DNA of 64,000 nucleotides from Tuctoria greenei (taxonomy: Eukaryota; Streptophyta; Magnoliopsida; Poales; Poaceae): contig JAYESD010000001.1 in assembly GCA_036927565.1 (NCBI GenBank), positions 253,547,097 to 253,611,096 on the forward strand. The letters are read 5' to 3'. The notes under the pieces were generated by a model, which did no database searches, was not told where the DNA came from, and saw only the letters and a program-made list of their open reading frames with translations. Numbering within the stretch: position 1 is the first letter of the stretch; each line of letters opens with the position of its first letter. This document shows, piece by piece, positions 44,097 through 55,911 of this stretch. The translations under genes were made by a program, and so were the position numbers.

Positions 44097-45590
44097 AACT
44101 TAGATTTGACTATTGTTAGCCTTCTTTAGGAAGGATACAGTAGGACTTGGCAATCAGTGATTATTTGGCTGGATTCTGGTGTTGATTCAGTTGTTGGAAC
44201 TTTTATCTCACATTCTATTATTTTATATATGAAACTGTGTGTGTTGGAGTGCATGCATTCTTGTGCATGCAAGCGTGTGTGTGTGTGTGTGTGTCTGTGA
44301 TGTTCTTATTATCTAAAAAATATGCTAATTTGCATTAGGAGATCAAACTGGCAAAGGTAATAAGTCAGCTTCAGATATATTCTGATGTTCAGCATTTTAC
44401 CATTTTCTTAGTATCTAGACGTCCAAAGATTGTGATGTTAAAGAAACAATGTTTTAATACATCGCTAATGTTTGTACATGATAATAGTGTAACTACTTCA
44501 ACGAATACACATATGAATATAACATACAGACCAGCCATTTTACAACCTTCCGTCCATAATCATCACCGTTGTTGAAAACTTCATTGTGGGCAGCAGGGAT
44601 GACTCTCATGAGTTCATTATGTATCCACTATTTTCTTTGTGGCATTCTGCATAACATTATTTGCAAGGTACAACAAAGATAACCTCTTTGTAGTAGAAGA
44701 TGTGCGAAATTCAGATTTCCATGTTTCAACAACTTCTCAGTGGTAACGACCATGAGAGATACACCACTTTGACGAATCTTTCCTTTTGTTAAGTATAACA
44801 TTATATGAACAAGTGTAATGACGCTTGTATGTTATCCTTGTTTCATGAGGAAACTATCACACAACAAAAGCAGTTTAGAAAATACCAGAAGCTGACTTAT
44901 AACTTTTGCCACATTGAGATCCTAATACAAATGAGCATATTTTTTACATATTCAGCACATCACACACACACACGCACGCTCCGCACGTACACAAACACAA
45001 ACACAGGCGCGCACGCGCATACACACACAAGGTTTCATAAATAAATAAAGTGGAATCTGAGGTAAAAGTTCCAGCAACTTGAATTAGGTTGCAAGAATCC
45101 CGTAACAATGCAATTTTTTTTAAGAAAAAATGTTTTTTCTTTAGGAAGGTGAAATGCCTAAGCAAAGCGTAAATTTCCTAAATATGACTTATAAGATGAA
45201 AAAAGGTATTTGATTGTGGTTGAAGTAATATAAGATAAATATATGTAAAACATGAAATCCACAGATCCTGGAATATAATTTCGAAGCAACATGAACGTAA
45301 GCAAACCGGGGGGGGGGGGGGGAGCAAGTATCATTTGGAAATATTAAAATGTTATAGTGAAAAGACAATAAGGCCAATTTATCTAAGAGACAACACATAT
45401 GGTTAGAAAGTTACTAATGCATACTAACACCAATAATTACATCTATAATTATTACTTTCTTGGACACATCAAGAGTTTACAGAGATCAAATGTTACAAAT
45501 ATGCTGAAAGCTTATCTTATAATAAAGAACAATAAGAGAGTTCGAACTATATATTCATATTGCTTCAAAAATTGAATTTTCTGCTGGAAG
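44097..45590. repeat. S3 segment and inverted arm A, unit C2
   Basis: As in unit A: arm A'' with a TG run (about 44274-44297), AT-rich spacer, then inverted arm A from about 44870 with a CA/CG run (44960-45030) and a 15-G run (45308-45322). A 21-bp stretch ('gaggtaggaaacaatttctga') present in A and B is missing near 44170. Confidence 0.65.
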
Positions 45591-45934
45591 CTGTGAGGAT
45601 TCAGCTAGTGCTATTGTTAAAACTAATATATCAACCACATCTCAAAACAGTTTTGCGAGTGCTATTCCATTAAAAAATGAAGCTGAAAATGGTGTCTCTG
45701 ATGTGTTTGTGAAAAAAAAAAGGTTCTCAAGATGATTCTACTGCTGCAAGTATTGATACGTCTTTGTTAACACCTAGACAACATATTGAGGTTTCTAATA
45801 AACCAATGACTGATGATTCTGATCATGCTTCAAATGGTTTATCATTGATGTCTCAAGAAGTACAAGGTGATTGCACCATTGCTAATTTGTAGGTACAATG
45901 CTGTTCTATTTTCCAATCAGAATGAAAAATAAAA

Positions 45935-46350
45935 GAAAAGGCATGCAAGTTAATTATTGATGGTGGAAGTTTCACTATTATGTTATTTGTTCGGATGTGG
46001 AACATACATTGTCTTTGTCAACATGGAGGCTGCCTACTCCACGTTATATGCAGTGGATGAATCAAAAGTGGTACACTGAGAATCACTCACAAAGCAAGAG
46101 TAAAATTTGCAGTGGCAACCATATTGATAGTGTAGACTGCGATGTGGTGCCGATGAGTGCATGGCATTTGGTGTTAGGGAGGCCAATGGCAGTTCGATCG
46201 TGATGCAACGCATGGGGGCCGTTCCAATAATTATTCATTCATGCATAAAGTTATATCTCATGTGCTGAAGCCGAGGAAGGAAAGTGCTATCAATGCAACA
46301 GAGTTTCCTGCTGTTTCGAAAAGAGAAAAGGGCACCCAAAGACACCCCAA
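45935..46350 (+). pseudogene. Gypsy polyprotein fragment (aspartic protease), copy 4
   Basis: Copy in unit C2. The active site reads IIDGGSFTI, as in unit A. Own lesions are an extra A in 'atcaaaagtgg' (near 46063), a lost G near 46115, and an extra A inside 'ggccaatggcag' (46182-46193) that breaks the GRPWQFD motif. Confidence 0.75.
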
Positions 46351-46369
46351 AGCAGAGGATGGCAGTGCT

Positions 46370-46952
46370 CCAAGGGGAGAAGAATGATGTAGTTATTCCA
46401 GTTCGTTTGCATGCTGCCAGTGGTTCAAAAGATGTTACAATGCTTGAGGTTCATGGCTATGAAACAAGTTGCAGTGATCAAAATACTTGAAGGAGAAGAT
46501 TGGCTCTATGCCTATTAGTTTGAAGGAGAAGAAGAAATATATTTCATATGAACTGATGCTTGCAAAGTATACTTTTATAGGAGCTGAATTCAAAGCCAGA
46601 TACATTAATACAGTTGCTGCAAATATGAGAAAACTAATTGATGCACCCGCAAAGCCATGAGGCGGCTTTGATCCAAGGGGGGGAGTATGATGAGGCTTTT
46701 GCCCTTTCAGATAACTATTTGAGTCTTGTTAAATGTTCATCCAATAATTCAAGCAAGATTACTCAGATTGGTCTTTTTTCTTTTGATCTGATTGGCGTGG
46801 CTGGATCAATAGTTGTTGATGTTTTGCCGTGCACAAAAATGTTTAGGAGTACTAAAAATCTGTGCAGGGAAGAGAAGCATGGAGTAAGGAACACGAAACA
46901 ATATTTATATGCTAGTATTAAGCTTCTCGAGATCAACAGAAGCCCAACGTGA
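46370..46952 (+). pseudogene. Unidentified coding-like fragment, copy 4
   Basis: Copy of 8750-9316 in unit C2. 'cttgaaggagaagattgg' shows a local rearrangement near 46488, and a TGA replaces the 'agaggcgg' reading near 46657. The second frame (46638-46952) is intact and ends INRSPT as in unit A. Product not recognised. Confidence 0.4.
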
Positions 46953-47068
46953 GGATATATGCAATCAGTTATGCTTCTTTAATTTGAGAATGTAAGCAGG
47001 AGTATTAACAACCTTGCCGTATTATTTTATGACTGGCAAGAGTCTTAGTCATATATATGAGTGGTAGT

Positions 47069-48443
47069 CACTACTACAAAAAACATTTTTACAGACGCTT
47101 CTATATTTTTTTTACAGACGGTCTATTAAAAGTGCTGCCTGCAATGTCAGATGAGTTAGTAACTGCATGTGATAATAGAATATCACAGGTGGTCCGTAAC
47201 AATAAACCGCCTGTGAAAATGTATTAATTTTCACAGGCGGTCCGTAACAAAAACCGCCTGTGATAATAGTCATTATCACAGGCGGTCCGTAACAAACAAC
47301 CGCCTGTGAAAATATAATGATTTTCACAGGCGGTCTGTAACATAAAAACCGATGTGATAATGATGGCTCCTCATTGGTCTGCTGTTTCATCCCACGGATC
47401 ACTCTTGGACTTCGTGTCTCCGCTGTCCGCTGCTTATCGATATAACGACTCAGTTAGAAGCCACATGATAGATGTGTCTATAACAGCAGCAGCCACGGTT
47501 CAGTCCGTGATCCTCCGTCAGCCTCCCAAGGTATGGCTTCCGGCGGCATCTCGCAAGGCGCGGCTGCCGGCGGCCTCTCTCAAGGCGCGACTAAGGCGCG
47601 ACTTCGGTTGCTCCAGACCTCGGCGGCTCCGGCGCGGCCTCCTGACGAGTGCGAGCCCTGCTGACGCGAGCACGGGCGCGGATCTGGCACAGTCTACCTC
47701 GGCCTCCCGGCGGCGCTGCTGCCGGCGGCCTCTCTCAAGGCGCGACTAAGGCGCGAATTCGGTTGCTCTGGACCTCGATGGCTCCGGCGCGGCCTCCCGA
47801 CGAGCGCGAGCCCTGTCGACGCGAGCACAGACGCGGATCTGGCACAGTCTACCTCGGGCTCCCGGCGGCACGGCTCCGGCGCGCCTCCCGGCGAGCGCGC
47901 GCCCTGCCGGTGTGAGCGCGGGCACAGATCCGGCGCGGTCTACCTCGGGCACCCGGTGGCGCGGTCTACCTCAGGCTCTCGACGGCGCGGCTCCTCCGGC
48001 TCCAAGCGGCACGGCCTCGTCGGGCTTCGGGCGGCACGGCTCCTCCGGCTCTCGGCGGTGCGACCTCCTTCGACACTTGGCAGCGCTCTTCCGGCTCGCG
48101 GCAACGCGGCGTCCTCCAGGCGGCGCGGCCTCTTCTAACTCCCGGCGGCACATGTGAATTTTTTTTGTTTCACTAGCCATTTTCACAGGCGGTTTTTAAT
48201 TAAAAACCGCCTGTGAAAATGTATTTTCACAGGCGGTTCTTAATTAAAAACCGCCTGTAAAAATCTATTTTCAAATACGGTTTTTTATTACCGACCACTT
48301 GTGAAAATGTAGTTTCATAGGCGGATTATGCCACTGCCTGTGTTAATCGATCATTTTCACAGGCTCTTCGTTACAGGCGGTTTTTAAAACCGTATGCGAT
48401 AATATATTTAGAACCGCCTGCGATGAAGCATTTTGTAGTAGTG
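47069..48443. mobile_element. Second non-autonomous CACTA element, 1375 bp
   Basis: Termini CACTACTACAAAA / TTTTGTAGTAGTG with 3-bp target duplication AGT (47066-47068 and 48444-48446). Subterminal zones (47160-47345 and 48178-48425) carry many direct and inverted copies of 'cacaggcggt'. The middle (about 47380-48150) is a GC-rich captured or amplified sequence without transposase. Unoccupied sites reading 'ttagtcattgg' or 'ttagtcaatgg' exist near 9430, 30460 and 35785, so this insertion post-dates the unit duplication. Confidence 0.93.
47567..47876. repeat. 155-bp GC-rich tandem duplication inside second CACTA
   Basis: The block starting 'ccggcggcctctctcaagg' at 47567 is repeated from 47722, including 'gatctggcacagtctacctc', with point differences. 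A third, shorter and more diverged copy follows (about 47880-47990). Open frames here come from GC richness. Confidence 0.8.
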
Positions 48444-49978
48444 AGTCATTGGTACCTGCGTGTACCAGGATGAATCAGTTTTGTTATAGTCAAGGTCCGT
48501 ATTGTGATCCAGGTCAATTTGTTTAACTAGTGGAGTCAATTGGTTTCTGTTTTGGACTCTAACGTGTGATGGGTGCCGGCGTGTACCAGGGTGAACAAGA
48601 GTCCAAGTCGTATGGGTATTGGAGTCTATCTATGAGCTCATATAGAAGGCTAGGGATGTGGTCCCTTGTAAAGGAGGATCAGATATTATATTTTATCATG
48701 TGCTTGCTGCGTAGGAATTTCCAATCTGCTATGGAGAGGAGGTGAAGGCGATCTTCTCCTCTGATGATCTTATTGTGCAGCCTTCCTTAGGGATTGGGAA
48801 TGAATGTGATCAGATTATATGATCTGAGTACGTTCTTGATTTCTTCGTAGATCCATCCTTCTGTTCGTGTTGCTTTTGCTGCGGCTGGAAGTATATTATC
48901 AGCTTGTTACGTGAAGAATTCTGTTTCTGGGTGCTTTACCCTAGTGCATGATTTTTGCCAAGAGAAAGATCTGCTTAGCTATTGAGAGGATCTGATTGGA
49001 CGGTGGGGTTTTATCTTTATTCTTTTCATGTGCTGTGTATGCTCCAGACAAGAGATCCCAATCTGCTACTTGGCTGGAAAATTCTTTCCCTACTGACTCG
49101 GTCTACTAATCAGTCAGGTTCTTTTGTGGATGGTGATCAAGCAACTGCTTGAAGTGGTGATCTGGGTGTTTGCTGTACTTTCTCTTGTCCTATTCGTGGT
49201 TAAAATCAGCATCAAGGGTGGGAGCTTTGTTGTTTTTGGTTTGCATCTCCAGTAAGCCAGCTTCATGTATCAATTTTAAAGTTGTTTTCGATATATTAAT
49301 TCTTGGATTGTCTAGTACCGTGAAAGATTGGGACAACATCACGGAGACACGCTCGTGTTCATATCACTTCTGCTATGAAATAAATGGGGACAGCTAATCT
49401 AGTTCAAATAGATGACCGTCATTTATTTTTAAATGAGGTAGTACAAGTGCATCATAATACATTTAATTTTCAGTTGACTGAAATCAGTTTATTTTTAAAT
49501 GAGGTAGTACACGTGCATCATAATACATTTAATTTTCAGTTGACTGAAATCTCTGATTTCTTAAGTGAACATCGATAAACTATCTGGTTGGTATTGAACG
49601 GAGAACTAATGACCTTTAACCTTCATCCAATGTTCTCCTCTCTCTCTCTATCTCTCTCACTTAATTCTCTCACCCACGTTGATCATCCTACCCCCTTCCC
49701 CTGGTTGTTCTCAAGAAGTTCCCCACCGCCGCCAACTCCCACCTCACACTCCCCCACCTCCCACCATTCTCAGGCCGTTCTCGTCATGGGACCCATACCG
49801 CTCCCCCATCATATTTTTTATCTTTTCTACTATTACCGTTAAGACGACCTACTACCTCTAGAGTTTCCTTCTATGGTCGGAGCCCGTGGTGCTCGTGCAA
49901 AAATCCCATCTTCTAAAACATCAGCGAGATTTGAACGTCAACATAAATCACCTTTGATTTAAATAGACTGAAAACAGA
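48444..49978. repeat. S5 promoter-like segment and inverted arm B, unit C2
   Basis: Counterpart of 9430-10866, resuming directly after the second CACTA. The TATA-like site has changed to 'catatagaagg' (about 48638). Inverted arm B carries a 66-bp local tandem duplication ('ttatttttaaatgaggtagtac', about 49422-49556), seen only here. Confidence 0.6.
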
Positions 49979-50690
49979 CACTACATGAGAAAGGCTCATT
50001 CGAGATGTGTCCGCATGAGGAACGGAGACGCGCAAAAAGAGCATATGCGTCGTCGTGTCTCGCATTACAGAGGAATCGGAGACAAGCTATTGGGCGTGTC
50101 GCAATCAGTATACATGAGAGACAAGATTTAAGAGCCCTCGTCTCCTTTTGTTAGAAATATGAGTCAACCTTTAAAGCAGCCAGTCTCCTTTTTCTAAGAA
50201 ATCCAAGACGAGCTTTAAGGCGGTCATATCCTTTATGTGAAATATCCGAGACGGATTTTATGATAGTCCGTCGCAGATTAAAGACTAAATCGAGATGGTC
50301 TTTTAAAAAGTCCATCTCCTTTTGGCAAGAAGTCTGAGATGGTCTTTATGAAAGCCAGCCACAGATTTAATGAATAATCCGAGACGGCCTTCCAATAAGC
50401 TCGTCTCCTTTCTGTAATAACTGAGAGACGATCTCTAAGGACGACCGTCTCCTTTATGTAAAAAAATCGAGACGGGCTTTATGACAGTCCGTCTCCTTTT
50501 TCTGAGACTAATCCGAGACGGTCTTCAATTCAGCCCATCTCCATTATTTATGAAATCTGAGACATTCTTTATGTCAGCCCGTCTCCTTTTTGTGAGACTA
50601 ATCCGAGAAGATCTTTAATTCAACCCATCCCTTTTATTTATGAAATCTGAGATGGTCTTTATGGTAGCTCGTCGCGGATTTAACTGCAGG
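49979..50690. mobile_element. One-ended CACTA-like remnant (S6), unit C2
   Basis: It starts CACTACATGAGAAAGG and carries the gagacgg-type repeats through 'cgtcgcggatttaactgcagg', as in unit A, again without a right terminus before the next unit at 50779. The stretch 50690-50778 is short non-coding DNA. Confidence 0.55.
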
Positions 50691-50778
50691 CAGGGTCATT
50701 ATAGCACTAAAAGGAGATACACTCTATTGGAAGCTCGTATCCTGTTAGGCGGCCCTCTGTTTATCTTGGTTGCCGGCT

Positions 50779-51860
50779 TGTGACACCCAGTTCTGAAAAA
50801 AACAAACCATGTGAAGTGTATGTGTGCCCAGGATGTTGCTTCATACATACACACCAACATCAAAAATGATACTTAGAATTCAACCTTGCCACAAATGATA
50901 TAAATACCATGATTCTATTGCATCGGAAAATAAACTAGCGTAGGCGATTCCAACTCCATAGGTAATCAATAGTAGTACGCAGCATAGTGCTCCATGTTAT
51001 CTTCCAAAATATCTCTTGTAGCTGAATTAATTGTAGGGACAGCAAAGTTGAGCACATGTCATACTCAACAAGTGTGGGAAAGTATGACACGTAGCTTAAA
51101 TCAAGGATGGAAATAAATAGTTCATTGCAGAAAGCTCATTTTAGTTCACAAACTTATCAAGGCAACCTACAATGTCTAGGTGTGTTTAAATCCTATCACA
51201 ACCAAAGTAATTATCATATCACCTATCCAATATCCTCTTTTACCATCATAATTCATTATTAATCAGCCAACAATTAATATCGAAACCATATGCTAATTTT
51301 ATGCCTTCTCATAACCAACCATGTTCATATGACATAACCAAACCATTCCCAAAACCCAAGTCTAATTCTTATCATGTAGGTCATCCAGGTGCTCTTAACC
51401 GGGAGCACGGCCACCATGATAGTTTTACACTATGCAGAGATCGTACCACTTTACCCACATGTTCGTGATTTCATCACCTTTCAGTGACAAAGAGCCTCTA
51501 TGTTGCCTATTCACACTTATGTTGGCGTGTGGCCAACGGATCACAAAATAGCCTTTCAAAAGGGACTACTAGTATGTACGGATCCACTAAAGTTCCACTA
51601 GCAGGCTTGAATCCCCATTTCCCACCCACGAGCCCCCTCGTGTGCCATGCAATTCCCAGGGTAGCCCTAATCGACTCCCGTTCCCCATGCCATCCAATGG
51701 TCCATACAATATCAACAACACACCTAATTATTCAGCTACGTTGCACGCATATTTGGCCTTCTGGTGGCACTGTTGTTCTGCCATATTCTCGTATGGACCG
51801 GTCCTTAGATCTAAGAGCGGAGATGTCCACGTCGATACTTGATCTTCATCACTTCCGATA
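50779..51860 (-). repeat. LTR-like fragment, unit D (minus orientation)
   Basis: Same segment as 11649-12730, with the TGTGACACCC outer end. Landmark blocks shared with the solo LTR are present. A 125-codon open frame on the plus strand (51484-51861) has a counterpart in unit A but is a by-product of the repeat, with no recognisable domain. Confidence 0.55.
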
Positions 51861-52009
51861 ACCACATCGCTCGTGCCAAGTTCTTTAAGTGCGGAGATAA
51901 AACTATTTACACATTGGCGACCTGTAAAGCCCTTTTTATTCTTGTTGTTGTCTGCATAGGAGGACTTGAACTTTGTTTGCTTCTCATCACGGGAAGTAGG
52001 ACCTGAAAG

Positions 52010-52873
52010 ATTAGAGAAATCTATATGAAAATGTCATGTCTTACCACATTTGAAGCATCGTTGATAAACACTACTTCCTCTTCTTCGAGTTCTCACATTT
52101 TGCAATGCTTTTGAGAATCGAGTAGAAAGAAGTGCTAGCTCCTCCTCTGGAAACTCCTCAATCTGTTCAAGGGTTAGAGAGGACAACAAAGCAAGTGTAC
52201 CACATGATGAAGATTGGCTAGAGCTAGGCATGTGATGTTGAGAAACAAATGCAAGAGACTTTTTGGGGTTCTTACATGAGATTATGTCAATTTCATGTGT
52301 TTTTAACTTGGAATATAGCACATATAATGTAAGTGTACTCATGATAGTGGACTCACAAATAGATGTAACATTCATCTCCGAAATTAACATGTCTAATGCA
52401 CTTAGTAATTGCCTAGCATTTTCAGCATCTAAAAAATTAACGTTGACACTACGCAAGATGCTGAGAATTTTGTTAAAGCGAGAAAAGAGCTCATCGATTG
52501 ACTCACCGGGTTGCATCACAACGCGCATGTATTCTTTCTTGAACATGTCTTATCTCACCTCCTTGATAGTGTTGGATCCTTCATGATAATCACATAGAGC
52601 TTTCCAAATATCGTATGAAGATCAGAGGTGTGAAACTCGATCGAATTTACTTTGAGTCAATCCTTGTATGATCAAGTTCTGCGCCTTGTTGTTATTGTCG
52701 ACATCTCTCATGTTCGTAGCAGTGAATTGATCGTTTGGCGGCACGTTGTAAGGCTTGTACACCTTTTCCAATATTTTGAAGCCTTGCGCCTGGATGAAAG
52801 CCTCCATATGCACCTTCCCAACTGGAAAATCAATGCTTCTAAACACACAAGATTTTGTAGAGTATTTCTCCAT
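52010..52873 (-). pseudogene. Copia-like gag pseudogene, copy 5
   Basis: Minus-strand gag remnant with start ATG at 52873-52871. Two long readings remain: the N-terminal MEKYSTKSCVFRSIDFPVGK to QSKFDRVSHL, and the UBN2 core to knuckle from FKKEYMRVVMQPGESIDELF to QRCFKCGKT. The break lies near 52600-52620 ('gtatgaagatcagaggtgtgaaactc') and the same TGA is present in the knuckle. PBS at 52921-52932. Confidence 0.85.
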
Positions 52874-52934
52874 GATGATTAGTCAAAACACGTGCAAATC
52901 ACAAAGGTTAGAGCGTCGTGGCTCTGATACCAAT

Positions 52935-53890
52935 TGTAGGATTGAAGAGCACTTGAAAAGCTACTAGAGTGGGTGAATGGTAGATGAAATTATTTTCAAC
53001 GGAGGCAATGAAAACCCCACGACAGAAAATTAATCTGTTAAGAAACCATGTGTGCAACTGATCTAAACATGTTCAAATGTGAAAAAAGTAGTATATAATA
53101 TAGAGAATAAAGTCACAAATACACGAAAACAAGAATCACAAAAAACCATAAAAAAGCTCCAGTTATGATCGAAAGATCGAACAAAGGTCAATCTATTATA
53201 TCCGAGTAAAAACAGATCTACAACACTGCAGAGAAACTCGTGACATTAGAAACCACAAACCCAATGATGGTGAAATTTTCACAGATGATAGATAAACAAG
53301 TTGTGAATACAACCCAAAAATAATCACATCAATTGGATCTGTAAAACTCGAGTTATGATAAAAACACTTACACAATATAGTGTTTTGCAGAAACTCAACG
53401 AGAAAAACTTGTCTGAAATAAGTAGGATGAACAAGGCACAAAAGCTCCTCTAAAGTACAAATTTTACTGATCAAAACACAAGAGGAACAGCTCAAAGTCG
53501 TCTCTCCACAAGCTCTGGCCTTCCTTGCTTTTATAACCAGCCCTAGGGCCAAGCCAATCTATACTAGGACTCCAATCCTACTCAGTTTCAACTGAAACAT
53601 TCCATAACTACTCAAGACTCTTCTATACGCAGATAGAAGGAATCTTAAGACTTCCAAACATTTTAGAAACGTCCTAAACATTCCTAAAATAACTCAAGTT
53701 CATGACCCACACGAAATCTAACCAAAACAAACTCCATACTTTCCATAAACGAACCATAACTACCTTAGCCGCAGCCTGAGGCATAATCCAGCTAGTTGGA
53801 CCTTTCCTACTAATTATTTACGTCCACTTCTCTTCATCACGCCTTGGAACCATGTTGCCACGTCCATGCACTCCTTGCACACATGCAAAC
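52935..53890 (-). repeat. 5' LTR of gag copy 5, distal part truncated
   Basis: Matches the copy-1 LTR throughout and stops at the same 'catgcaaac' point (53890), where arm A begins. The shared truncation shows that units A and D descend from the same rearranged ancestor, distinct from unit B. Confidence 0.7.
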
Positions 53891-54289
53891 CAAATCTTTT
53901 GCTAATGTTAAAAAACACCAAACTATCCTTTCATTCCCAGTTTTCTATATCTAGATGTTGCCTAACAGCTGCAACATGGAAATCATGTTCTCTATTAAAT
54001 CCTCAAACATATTCTAACATTGAACCTCGTGAAGAGATCATTATTTATGTGAATTTATAGTTTGAACTCTCTAATGTTTTTATCATTAGATAAGCTTTCA
54101 TCATATTATTCATAACATTTGATCTATGTTATATATTGACGTGTTTGAGAAAGTAATGATGATAGAGGAAATTATTGGTATTAGTATTCATTAGTAGATT
54201 TCTAACCATATGTATTGTCTCTTGGATACATCAGTTTTATTGTCTTCACACTATAACCTTTTAGTATTCCCAAATGATACTTGCTTTCT

Positions 54290-54315
54290 CCCCCCCCCCC
54301 CCCCCCCCCCCCCCC
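54290..54315. repeat. Poly-C homopolymer (26 bp)
   Basis: A pure C run in arm A of unit D. Equivalent runs are 6-8 C in the other direct arm copies. Exact length is likely to be uncertain in any sequencing read. Confidence 0.9.
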
Positions 54316-54555
54316 GCCCTGAGCTTACATTCAAGTTGTTTCAAAGTTATATTACATGAAATATGGATTCCATATTTCTACATATATATTTATCATATAT
54401 TTCTGCAACCACAATCAATTTTTTTACCTTATAAGTCATTTTCCAGGAAATTTTCACTTTGCCTAGGCATTTCAGATTCTTTAAAAAAAACTTTTTTGCT
54501 TAGAAAATCCCGTTCCTTTTTATTTATGAAACTGTGTTCACGTGTTTGCGTGTTT

Positions 54556-54556
54556 C

Positions 54557-54609
<53 letters not shown>

Positions 54610-54614
54610 GTGTG
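54556..54614. repeat. TG dinucleotide microsatellite, expanded
   Basis: A (TG)n tract of roughly 55 bp with one CG step, at the homologous position to 3526 and 41163, and the longest of the arm A copies. Confidence 0.9.
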
Positions 54615-55911
54615 ATGTTCTAGTTATGTAAAAAATGCTCATTTGTAATAGGAGCTGAAAGTGGCAAATGTTATATGTCAGCTTCAGGTATTTTTCTATG
54701 TTCAACATTTTACCCTCTTCTTAATATCTAGTCATCCAATGATTGTTATGTTAAATAAACAATGTTTTAATACATCACTAATGTATGCACATGACGAACC
54801 AGATAACGCCCCCACCCACCCACACCCATGCTGCCTCAAGGCGCAGCTCCGAGGTGAGATTTATCCCCTACTACACAACTAAATCTGCATTTTAATGATT
54901 TCCGAGCACTCTAGTACATCAAATCACTGATGGATTTTCAATCATCTTATTTTGTAAGTAATATTTTCCAATTAGTTGAAATCACATCTCATTTCAATCT
55001 GTTTAAATCAGAGGTGATTTATTTCGACAAACAAATCTCATTGATGTTTTAGAAGGTATGGTTTTTGCGCGAGCTCCACGAGCTCCAACCATAGAAGGAG
55101 AATCTAGAAGTAGTAGGTCGGCTCGATAGTAGTTGCGGAAGAAATAACAAAGATGATAGGGGAGTGGTATGGATCCCACAAATAGACCAGCCAAAAAATG
55201 GTGGGAGGTGGGGGAGTTTGTAGTGGGAGGGGGCAACGCTAAAGAACTTGTTGAGAACGACCAGGGGAAGGGGGTAAGGTGACCAACGTGGGTGAGAGAA
55301 TCAGGTGACATAGATAGAGAGAGAAGAAGGTCTGATGCAGGTTGAAGGTCATTAAGTATCTGTTCGATGCCAACTAGTTAGTTAGCAAACGTTCACAAAT
55401 AAATCATAGATTTAAGTCAACTGAAACTGAATTGTATTATGACAAAAACAGCTATTTTGAACTAGATTTTCTGTCCTCATTTATTTCATAACAAAGGAAG
55501 TATTTATTATTAGGGGTGCTCATAGGAGAGAATTTCCATTTCTTTGTTTCAGTTAGTGCGGGTGCCAGGGATGAATCGGGGCCAGGGTGGTGACAGGTTC
55601 CATGTTTTTTTGTTTTCTTTTGGTGATTCTGAATGTTTCGATGTTGTTAAGGAAACTTCTTGCATGCTGCTTCGCGCGTGCTTTCTTGGTTGTAGTAATT
55701 TCCTACCGTTGTTGGAAGGTTGGTTTATAGGTAGAACGCATCGAGGCTGCTCAACTTTGATCATGGCATGTTGTTGTCCTTTCTAGTGCTGGCAGGTTAA
55801 CTCATGATTTGCATGAAAGAGACATGTTGTAGCTCTCATCGTGGATCTGCATCGCTTTACGGGCCGCTAATAGTGCGACCTTAACAAAAGGGTTGGAATT
55901 TTATCCCAGGA

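Larger units (their letters stand above)
40939..50778. repeat. Composite TE tandem unit C2 (S2 to S6, lacks S1)
   Basis: This unit copy resumes inside arm A at the motif TTCAAGTTGTTTC, which corresponds to about 3303 in unit A, directly after the truncated gypsy element. It contains arm A (partial), arm B, the F-box CACTA (42509-44096), inverted arm A, the protease fragment, the second CACTA (47069-48443), the promoter-like segment, inverted arm B and the S6 tail. It ends where unit D begins with TGTGACACCC at 50779. The gag/LTR block is missing. Confidence 0.8.
53891..55500. repeat. Arms A and B, unit D
   Basis: Arm A (about 53891-54960) includes a 26-C run and a long TG run; arm B spans about 54975-55500. 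No coding content. The stretch 55500-55908 is the conserved lead-in to the CACTA. Confidence 0.65.

Noticed and set aside
47354..48186. Several overlapping open frames in the second CACTA
   Set aside because: All six frames are partly open because of the GC-rich tandem repeat; none shows a domain or splice structure.
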